Assembly: GCA_937876275.1 (NCBI GenBank)
Contig: CALFIA010000125.1
Location: 1 to 5,977 of the forward strand
Length of the DNA stretch: 5,977 nucleotides
Origin: an uncultured Actinomycetes bacterium
Lineage (GTDB): Bacteria > Actinomycetota > Actinomycetes > S36-B12
Reading direction: 5' to 3'
Within the stretch, counting starts at the first letter, position 1, and the number at the start of each line of letters is the position of its first letter. This document shows, piece after piece, positions 1-4,502 of this stretch. Under the pieces are notes generated by a model. That model ran no database searches. It saw nothing but the letters and a program-made list of their open reading frames with translations, and was not told where the DNA came from. A program made the translations under genes and the position numbers.

Positions 1-159
1 GACTTCCTCGTCGACTTCGAACCAGGCGCTTCGCTCCTCGACCTCATGAACGTTCAAGACGATCTCGAGGCTCTCCTGAAGTCGCCTGTCGACGTCATTT
101 CCGCCGGCGGGCTGAAGGAACGCGATGAGCACATTCGTCGCGAATCGGTGCGCGTGTGA
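1..159 (+). CDS. mntA: MntA-like nucleotidyltransferase antitoxin, C-terminal part (5' end outside the window)
   Basis: Frame 1 is open from the first base to a TGA at 157-159 and gives the last 52 residues of a protein. They begin DFLVDFEPG, which matches the strand carrying the second catalytic Asp of the minimal nucleotidyltransferase (MNT) GSX10DXD motif, and continue to SPVDVIS, where D31 of the fragment is the expected third metal-binding Asp. In known HepT/MntA pairs (Shewanella, Aphanizomenon) this enzyme transfers AMP from ATP to a tyrosine of the HEPN toxin and inactivates it. The next gene is such a HEPN protein and starts inside this stop (GTGA overlap), which supports the assignment and indicates translational coupling. 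The GS motif and start lie upstream and cannot be judged. Family assignment is firm; antitoxin function is inferred from the pairing. Confidence 0.82.
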   Translation, partial: DFLVDFEPGASLLDLMNVQDDLEALLKSPVDVISAGGLKERDEHIRRESVRV

Positions 160-482
160 GTCGGAGCGACGACCAACGAATTGCCGACATTCTCGATGCC
201 TGTCAGGAATTGGACGCGGTCGTTGCTTTGCGGGTATCAGCGGGCGCTGACCCCCAGATTCTCGTCAGGGCAGCCGAGCGACTTCTCGAAATCATCGGAG
301 AAGCAGCAAACAATGTTTCCGAAGCGACTCAGAACCAATTCCCCAGCGTGGACTGGCGCCGAATCTCGCGCCTGCGAATCGTGCTCGCGCATCACTATCA
401 CCGTACTGATCCCGATCTCATCTGGTCGTATGCCATCGAGCAGGCCCCACTTCTCTCACAGGGCCTGAGTAGTCGCACCTAG
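156..482 (+). CDS. hepT: HepT-like HEPN (DUF86) ribonuclease toxin
   Basis: This is a 108-residue protein of normal length for the DUF86/HepT family. An IGEAANNVSE helix lies at about 48-56, and the catalytic HEPN motif RX4HXY is at R74-H79-Y81 (RIVLAHHY), followed by the usual DPDLIW segment. In characterised members the Arg and His form the RNase active site in a dimer, and the Tyr is the residue AMPylated by the MNT partner, so Y81 is the predicted target. The GTG start at 156 overlaps the TGA of the upstream nucleotidyltransferase by four bases, so the pair is probably one mRNA with coupled translation. The position normally held by Asn after the Arg is Ile here, a small departure from the common RN form. 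It converges with the repeat-protein gene, leaving only 51 bases between stops. Its RNA substrate is unknown. Confidence 0.85.
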   Translation: MSRSDDQRIADILDACQELDAVVALRVSAGADPQILVRAAERLLEIIGEAANNVSEATQNQFPSVDWRRISRLRIVLAHHYHRTDPDLIWSYAIEQAPLLSQGLSSRT

Positions 483-520
483 TGAGTGTGCTGGTTCCCC
501 AGGCATATCAAAACTCAGAG

Positions 521-546
521 TCAATTGCCGTACTCAGTTGCCGTAG
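521..546 (-). repeat. 13-base tandem duplication spanning a stop codon
   Basis: Two adjacent 13-base units, TCAATTGCCGTAC (521-533) and TCAGTTGCCGTAG (534-546), differ at two positions. Read on the minus strand they encode the last residues (Y-G-N) and TGA of the repeat-protein gene, followed at once by a second copy that also contains a TGA. Thirteen is not a multiple of three, so the second TGA is in another frame: it is not a backup stop for the gene, but it would catch a +1 shift. Most likely a small slippage duplication. Confidence 0.6.
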
Positions 547-1676
547 ACCGGTACGAACTTGTTGCACACGAATCCGCCGGTGTGGTTGTTCGGCCACCAA
601 TCCCATGACGGGGTGTAGCCCTCGGGGCAGATAGCTGTTGCCGATGCTCGGCCAATTGCCTGCTGCCACATCGGGATCGGTGTTGAAGTCGAGGCAGGGG
701 CAAGGTAGACGCTCAGACCGCCAATGTCGGTAGCTGCATAGATGCTGCCGTTGTCGACAAAGATCGCGCTGATGGCATTTCCACCGAGGCCGTCGGCAGT
801 GGTGTAGTTCGTGAAGCTCGTTCCGCCGTTACTCGAAATGCTCACTCCGCCTCGGGTCGCGGCGTAGATGGTGGTGCCCACGACATACACGCCTCTTACC
901 TCGTCATTGCCCAGTCCATTGGAAGTGGTGTAATTCGTGAAGCTCGTACCGCCGTTGGAGGAGATGCTTAACCCGACCCCAGTGGCGGCATAGATGGTGC
1001 CGCCGCTGACATACACCCCGTTCACGGTATTGCTCCCAAGGCCGTTGCTGGTCGTGTAGTTGGTGAAGTTTGTTCCGCCGTTGGAGGAGATGCTGAGTCC
1101 TCCGCCCGTGGCGGCGTAAATGGTGCCGCCGCTGGCATACACCCCGTTCACGGTATTGCTTCCAAGACCGTTGCTGGTCGTGTAGTTGGTGAAGTTCGTT
1201 CCTCCGTTGGTGGAGATGCTCAGGCCGCCGGTGGTGGCCGCGTAGACGTTGCTGCCACTTGCGTAGACACCGCGAACGTTATTGTTTCCTAACCCCGCAG
1301 ATGCTGTCTTGTTGGTGAAGCTGGTGCCGCCGTTTGTAGAGATGCTGAGTCCGCCGCTGGTAGCGGCGTACACAGTGCTGCCGCTCGCGTACGCGCCATT
1401 CGTGGTGTCATTGCCGAGACCGTTGGTTGTTGTCTTGTTGCTGAAGGTCGTGCCCCCGTTGGTGGAAATACTGAAGCCGCCAGGATAGTTTGCTGTCGAC
1501 ACGTAGATCGTGCCTCCAGCGACGTACACGCCCGTCAGGTAATTGGTGCCGAGGCCGTTGGCTGTCGTGTACGTGGTGAAGGTGATGTTGCTACCTACGG
1601 CGAACGCAGCTGGCGCTCCGGATACAAAGCCGACGGAGACTGCAATGGATACGGCAGCGATGAGGGCCTTGCGCAT
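534..1676 (-). CDS. Secreted seven-repeat beta-propeller protein with C-terminal Trp/Cys segment
   Basis: The product is 380 residues. Residues 1-26 form a Sec signal peptide (MRK, then a hydrophobic stretch, then APAAFA with likely cleavage after A26). There is no lipobox Cys, so LspA should not process it. Residues 36-327 are seven tandem units, the first 45 residues, the next five exactly 42, the last shortened. The consensus is YTTxNGLGxxxVxGVYxxGxTIYAATxGGLSISxNGGTxFTN. The NGL...V...IYAAT part resembles two-component-regulator propeller repeats and SxNGGTxF resembles an Asp-box/BNR motif, so one blade per unit and a closed seven-bladed propeller are inferred. Residues 337-380 are a non-repeated tail with two Cys (C350, C371), four Trp and a WPNNxTGGFVC motif. 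No transmembrane anchor or LPXTG is present. The ATG start has a GGAGG at 1682-1686, five bases upstream. Ligand and role are unknown; adhesion or surface binding is possible. Confidence 0.85.
   Translation of the reverse strand: MRKALIAAVSIAVSVGFVSGAPAAFAVGSNITFTTYTTANGLGTNYLTGVYVAGGTIYVSTANYPGGFSISTNGGTTFSNKTTTNGLGNDTTNGAYASGSTVYAATSGGLSISTNGGTSFTNKTASAGLGNNNVRGVYASGSNVYAATTGGLSISTNGGTNFTNYTTSNGLGSNTVNGVYASGGTIYAATGGGLSISSNGGTNFTNYTTSNGLGSNTVNGVYVSGGTIYAATGVGLSISSNGGTSFTNYTTSNGLGNDEVRGVYVVGTTIYAATRGGVSISSNGGTSFTNYTTADGLGGNAISAIFVDNGSIYAATDIGGLSVYLAPASTSTPIPMWQQAIGRASATAICPEGYTPSWDWWPNNHTGGFVCNKFVPVYGN
696..1571 (-). repeat. Seven tandem 126-base coding repeats (propeller blades)
   Basis: In gene order the units are 1571-1437 (135 bases), 1436-1311, 1310-1185, 1184-1059, 1058-933, 932-807 and a shortened 806-696. 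Units four and five are the closest: comparing about 985-1090 with the DNA 126 bases to the right shows only scattered single-base differences, including runs such as CATACACCCCGTTCACGG that are identical. Units one and seven are the most divergent. This indicates recent duplication or gene conversion in the middle of the array, with older end blades. Confidence 0.88.
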
Positions 1677-1720
1677 GACAGCCTCCGAAGATCCAAGCTC
1701 GCTTTGTGCGACGTGGCGCG

Positions 1721-1749
1721 AGCCTAGGCGTGGGTATCGGGACTTGAAG
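1721..1749 (-). promoter_or_regulatory. Possible promoter of the propeller gene
   Basis: On the minus strand TAGGCT (1726-1721) fits the actinobacterial -10 pattern TANNNT. Seventeen bases upstream is CTTCAA (1749-1744), a weak -35. Transcription would begin about 40 bases before the ATG at 1676, leaving room for the GGAGG at 1686-1682. The -35 match is poor, so this is a suggestion only. Confidence 0.25.
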
Positions 1750-1777
1750 TGAGACAGGCGCTCATCGGTCGGAATTG

Positions 1778-1789
1778 AGGGATATCCCT
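1778..1789. promoter_or_regulatory. 12-base perfect palindrome upstream of the propeller gene, candidate operator
   Basis: AGGGATATCCCT is a perfect palindrome about 100 bases upstream of the propeller gene start and about 30 bases upstream of its candidate -35. GGGA...TCCC symmetric sites are typical of dimeric regulators, including NarL/LuxR-type response regulators, but no specific regulator can be assigned. A further inverted repeat, CGCCC-N5-GGGCG, lies beside it at 1795-1809. The rest of the 1677-1923 intergenic stretch shows no gene, no tRNA fold and no convincing terminator. Confidence 0.35.
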
Positions 1790-1923
1790 AACCTCGCCCA
1801 TGTCGGGCGGCGGTCAGTGTGGCGTGGGAGAGCTCTAATCGGCGAACTCGATCTGGTTCCCCGCGGTTTCAGGGAGTCTTTCGAGCACCAGGGGAGAGGG
1901 CGCGCCGGTCGGCGACGGGCCGT

Positions 1924-2289
1924 CTACTCGGCATGGTCGGCCAGGCGAACTTCGGCTTCAGTAAATCGGGGGCCGAGCGCAACTTCCCATTTCGGGATAT
2001 CACTGGCCAGCGTTGCCCATGTCACGTCTCGATCAACATGGTCGTATTGATGGATCAGCCAGTTCCGCTGATCGATCGCTTGGGCCCACGTGATTCCCTC
2101 TGGTGGCGCGACTCCGAGCTTCGCCAGGCGATTGGCGGCCTCGCCGATCTTCATGAGAAGTGAGTCACCAGCTTCAGGCAGCAGATGAGATTCGAAATAG
2201 GCCACCTCACCGATCGCGACTAACTCAGTAGCGCGCGTAATCCAGTCACGAAGGTGCAGGTACTCCTTCGCAACGCGTCGCGACATCAC
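1924..2289 (-). CDS. hepT: HepT-like HEPN (DUF86) ribonuclease toxin of the second module
   Basis: The product is 121 residues. An IGEAANRL helix lies at 48-55 and the HEPN catalytic motif RX4HXY is at R75-H80-Y82 (RNWLIHQY), followed by DRDVTW. This is the HepT form, with Y82 the expected AMPylation site. Reading from the minus strand, the GTG at 2289 overlaps the stop of the upstream nucleotidyltransferase gene by four bases (GTGA). An ATG directly after it at 2286 would overlap by one base (TGATG), so the start is ambiguous by one codon; either gives coupled translation. It resembles the HEPN protein at 156-482 in fold and motif but is clearly divergent in sequence, so the two are not a recent duplication. 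Toxic RNase activity and RNA substrate are inferred from the family. Confidence 0.86.
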   Translation of the reverse strand: MMSRRVAKEYLHLRDWITRATELVAIGEVAYFESHLLPEAGDSLLMKIGEAANRLAKLGVAPPEGITWAQAIDQRNWLIHQYDHVDRDVTWATLASDIPKWEVALGPRFTEAEVRLADHAE

Positions 2290-2765
2290 AGCAAGGTGGC
2301 GTCGCGTCTGATGTCGTCGTCTATCCCGGGTTTGAGCGAGTTATAGGTGACAAGGTCAACGGGTCGTTCGAGGATCGCGGCGAACGTCTCTCGCATGTCG
2401 ACGATGTCCTTGATCGTTGTTCCCTTGGGAGTGTCAACAAGCAGGTCAACGTCGGAGTCCTTGCGACCTTTGCCGCGTGCGACAGAGCCGAATACGGCCA
2501 GCCTCGTGAATCCGCCTGCGTGTGCGATCGCGCGCAGGATCGGGGCGGCTGCCTCGATAAGCATTTCGGGGGAGACGCTCGCTGGGTCGAGGGCGGAATC
2601 GAGCTGCTTGCTCACGGCGGGCTGGCTGACTCCGAGTGCTTCGGCGATCTGGCGCTGGGTCGAACCGGTGACCTGCATGGCGCGCAGGCTCAGGCCGCGT
2701 TGCAAGCGAGCGAACGTTTCGGCCCGACGTGCCTCGCGGTATTGCTGCTCAAGCAACATAACCAT
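2286..2765 (-). CDS. mntA: Helix-turn-helix / MNT nucleotidyltransferase fusion antitoxin (MntA-like)
   Basis: The product is 159 residues in two domains. An N-terminal DNA-binding region has a clear helix-turn-helix at about 36-58 (TQRQIAEALGVSQPAVSKQL). From about 85 onward is a minimal nucleotidyltransferase with the full motif GSX10DXD (G93-S94, D105, D107 in SDVDLLVD) and a third acidic residue, D137, in RPVDLVT. All catalytic residues are present, so it should be an active AMP transferase that modifies Y82 of the HEPN protein encoded next to it. The HTH suggests that it also represses its own operon. The ATG at 2765 is preferred because GAGGG lies nine bases upstream; a second ATG two codons in is spaced worse. 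It is transcribed divergently from lspA, with a shared 117-base upstream region. The HTH-MNT fusion is a known actinobacterial architecture; the antitoxin role is inferred. Confidence 0.86.
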   Translation of the reverse strand: MVMLLEQQYREARRAETFARLQRGLSLRAMQVTGSTQRQIAEALGVSQPAVSKQLDSALDPASVSPEMLIEAAAPILRAIAHAGGFTRLAVFGSVARGKGRKDSDVDLLVDTPKGTTIKDIVDMRETFAAILERPVDLVTYNSLKPGIDDDIRRDATLL

Positions 2766-2772
2766 AGGTTAT
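2758..2772. promoter_or_regulatory. Inverted repeat over the antitoxin start codon, candidate autoregulatory operator
   Basis: ATAACC-ATA-GGTTAT is a perfect 6-3-6 inverted repeat centred on the ATG (2765-2763, minus strand) of the HTH-nucleotidyltransferase gene, just downstream of its ribosome binding site. It is AT-richer than its surroundings. A dimeric HTH protein bound here would block expression of its own operon. The same bases could form a weak RNA hairpin that hides the start codon, an alternative translational control. Confidence 0.5.
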
Positions 2773-2882
2773 CACCCTCTCTGATGACATTCGATGTTCA
2801 CGAGCGGCAACTGTGCACTCTGAGGCTTGGTCGGCGCAGCATCCGCGAAAGGGCCTGTGCATAACTCGCGTAAGGTGGGCGG

Positions 2883-3461
2883 GTGACCGAGGCCCCCGAG
2901 ACAACCGAGACCTTCGTGGCCTCGCCCTCTCGTCATCGTCGGGCCTTGATCGTCCTGGCCTGTGTTGCCGTGGCGGCGATCATCCTCGATCACCTCGCCA
3001 AGCAGTGGGCAATCGACACCTTGCTGACCCGCCTGCAGAACGGCGAAGGGCCGATCCAGGTCATCGGCTCGATCGTGCAGCTCACGTATACCGAGAACAC
3101 CGGTGCCGCGTTCAGCATGGGCACGGGCTACACCTGGATCTTCAGCGTGATCGCGATCGTGGTGGCCATCGTGATCCTGCGCACCGCCCGCAAGCTCGGC
3201 AGCATCGGCTGGGCGATCGCGCTCGGTGGCTTGCTCGGTGGCCTGCTCGGCAATCTCATCGATCGCCTGACTCGTGAGCCCGGTTTTGGTCGCGGGTATG
3301 TCGTCGACTTTATTCAGTTCCCGAACTTCCCGGTCTTCAATGTGGCCGACTCGTTCATCACCTGCTCGGCAGTGCTGATGGTGGTGCTCACCTTGTTCGG
3401 CATCGACTATCGCGGGTCGCGTAAGGGTGCTGCAGTAACCGCGCCTGACGGCGCCGAGTAA
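2883..3461 (+). CDS. lspA: Lipoprotein signal peptidase (signal peptidase II)
   Basis: This inner-membrane aspartic protease cleaves the signal peptide from prolipoproteins after lipid transfer to the lipobox Cys. The product is 192 residues, normal for actinobacteria, with a short soluble N-terminus. Four membrane segments are visible at about 20-38, 83-100, 108-126 and 156-174. Signature blocks are present: DxxxK in the first helix (D36, K40), ENTGAAFS (71-78), GNLIDR with catalytic D127, and FNVADS with catalytic D156. The GTG start at 2883 follows an AAGGTGG at 2872-2878. The upstream region, shared with the divergent HTH-nucleotidyltransferase gene, has a CATAAC (2860-2865) that could be a -10, without a well-placed -35. 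Its stop overlaps the next gene by one base (TAATG), so the two are co-translated. Confidence 0.96.
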   Translation: MTEAPETTETFVASPSRHRRALIVLACVAVAAIILDHLAKQWAIDTLLTRLQNGEGPIQVIGSIVQLTYTENTGAAFSMGTGYTWIFSVIAIVVAIVILRTARKLGSIGWAIALGGLLGGLLGNLIDRLTREPGFGRGYVVDFIQFPNFPVFNVADSFITCSAVLMVVLTLFGIDYRGSRKGAAVTAPDGAE

Positions 3462-4393
3462 TGGCCGCCCGCTTTCTCACCGTTCCCGACGGCCTGGCCG
3501 GCGAGCGCATCGATATCGCGCTGACCCGCATGCTCGGGCTCTCGCGCTCGCGCGCGGTTGACATCATCTCGCTGGGCGCTGTCACGGTCGACGGATCGCC
3601 GGCGATGAAGAGCGATCGGCTGCTCGCCGGTTCGGTCATCGAGATCGACACCGAGGTCGGGCTCGAACCGGTGGCGATGCAGATCGACACCGAGCCGGTG
3701 CCGGGGCTGCACGTTATCTATGACGACGACGACTTCGTGGTGGTCGACAAGCCCGTGGGCGTTGCCGCGCATCCGAGCCCGGGCTGGACAGGCCCGACTG
3801 TTGTCGGCGGCCTGATCGGCGCCGGCTACGCCGTCTCGACTTCCGGGGCGGCCGAGCGCCAGGGCATCGTGCATCGCCTCGACGTCGGCACGACCGGCCT
3901 GATGGTCGTGGCGAAGAGCGAGAGCGCGTACACATCGCTGAAGCATCAGTTCAAGGAGCGCACGGTCGAGAAGGTCTATCACGCGATCGCGCAGGGGCTA
4001 CTTGATCCGCTGAAGGGCACCATCGAGGCGCCGATCGGTCGGCACCCCAATGCCGACTACAAGTTCGCGGTGGTCGAGGGCGGCAAGGACTCCATCACTC
4101 ACTACGAGACCCTCGAGGCCTTCAGCCACGGCTGCCTGGTCGAGGTGCACCTGGAGACCGGGCGCACTCACCAGATTCGCGTGCACATGGCGGCAATGCG
4201 GCACCCGTTGGCCGGCGACATCACCTACGGCGCCGACCCGGTGCTGTCGAAAAAGGTGGGGCTGACGAGACAGTGGTTGCACGCGATGCGCCTGGGGTTT
4301 CATCACCCGTCGACAGGGGAGTATGTCGAGTTCACCAGCCCCTACCCGGCTGATCTGCAGGCTGCACTTGAGCAGTTCCGACAGGGTGCATGA
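3461..4393 (+). CDS. rluD: RluA-family (RluD-like) 23S rRNA pseudouridine synthase
   Basis: The enzyme isomerises uridine to pseudouridine in RNA. The closest textbook relative is RluD, which modifies helix 69 of 23S rRNA; the exact target here is inferred. The 310-residue product has an N-terminal S4 RNA-binding domain (about 14-63, GERIDIALTRMLGLSRSRA...GAVTVDG) and then the catalytic domain. The RluA signature HRLDVGTTGLMVVAK (138-152) contains catalytic D141. GRTHQIRVHM (234-243) and a later LHAMRLGFHHP block (273-283) complete the family pattern. The ATG overlaps the lspA stop codon. lspA followed by this gene and then dnaE is a familiar actinobacterial order (in M. tuberculosis dnaE1 lies a few genes further on). 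The gene is complete, with no missing motifs. Confidence 0.93.
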   Translation: MAARFLTVPDGLAGERIDIALTRMLGLSRSRAVDIISLGAVTVDGSPAMKSDRLLAGSVIEIDTEVGLEPVAMQIDTEPVPGLHVIYDDDDFVVVDKPVGVAAHPSPGWTGPTVVGGLIGAGYAVSTSGAAERQGIVHRLDVGTTGLMVVAKSESAYTSLKHQFKERTVEKVYHAIAQGLLDPLKGTIEAPIGRHPNADYKFAVVEGGKDSITHYETLEAFSHGCLVEVHLETGRTHQIRVHMAAMRHPLAGDITYGADPVLSKKVGLTRQWLHAMRLGFHHPSTGEYVEFTSPYPADLQAALEQFRQGA

Positions 4394-4425
4394 CAGCGCC
4401 GCGAACGCCAACGCTGTGCTCCATT

Positions 4426-4437
4426 GGGCTTTCGCCC
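4426..4437 (+). terminator. Short GC hairpin followed by T-rich stretch, possible terminator
   Basis: GGGC-TTTC-GCCC forms a four-pair stem 33 bases after the pseudouridine synthase stop. The T-rich CTTGTTTT follows within about 12 bases (4442-4449). The stem is short and the T run is not adjacent, so intrinsic termination would be weak. It may work together with the stronger hairpin just downstream. Confidence 0.3.
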
Positions 4438-4454
4438 TCAGCTTGTTTTGCGTC

Positions 4455-4474
4455 CAGCCGCGCCTTCGCGGCTG
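4455..4474 (+). terminator. Eight-pair GC-rich stem-loop in the gap before dnaE
   Basis: CAGCCGCG-CCTT-CGCGGCTG is a perfect eight-pair stem with a four-base loop, about 28 bases before the dnaE start. No T run follows it, so it is not a classical intrinsic terminator. It may be a bidirectional or Rho-assisted terminator for the lspA operon, an element of the dnaE leader, or part of an interspersed palindromic repeat. The fold is clear; the role is not. Confidence 0.4.
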
Positions 4475-4502
4475 TGTCAGCCTGGCGTCTTAAGGTTGGC
4501 AG

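Noticed and set aside
696..1571. CRISPR array or DNA-level satellite
   Set aside because: The period is 126 bases, fully coding, with divergence concentrated at synonymous and variable residue positions and no unique spacers.
1282..1752. Plus-strand frames of 68 and 69 codons rich in Val/Pro/Leu
   Set aside because: Antisense of the Asn/Gly/Thr-rich propeller repeats, which makes hydrophobic pseudo-proteins by composition.
1801..1923. tRNA or small RNA in the gap downstream of the second HEPN gene
   Set aside because: No cloverleaf, T-arm GGTTC-N-A motif in a pairing context, or stable hairpin with a T run could be found.
1775..2163. Plus-strand open frames of 91 and 114 codons across the gap and the second HEPN gene
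   Set aside because: They are mostly antisense to a HEPN gene with an intact catalytic motif, are Arg/Gly-rich with no recognisable domain, and lack a good ribosome binding site.
1..2765. Composite transposon or integrative element bounded by the two modules
   Set aside because: No transposase, integrase, terminal inverted repeats, target duplication or tRNA attachment site is visible, and the two modules share no obvious nucleotide identity to act as recombination arms.
2347..2864. Plus-strand open frames opposite the HTH-nucleotidyltransferase gene (145 and 114 codons)
   Set aside because: Shadows of a gene with complete HTH and GSX10DXD motifs; the translations are low-complexity Arg/Ser/Ala and show no family features.
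3388..4411. Long minus-strand open frames opposite lspA and the pseudouridine synthase (191, 137 and 100 codons)
   Set aside because: Typical antisense frames of high-GC coding DNA; the plus-strand genes carry all expected catalytic motifs.
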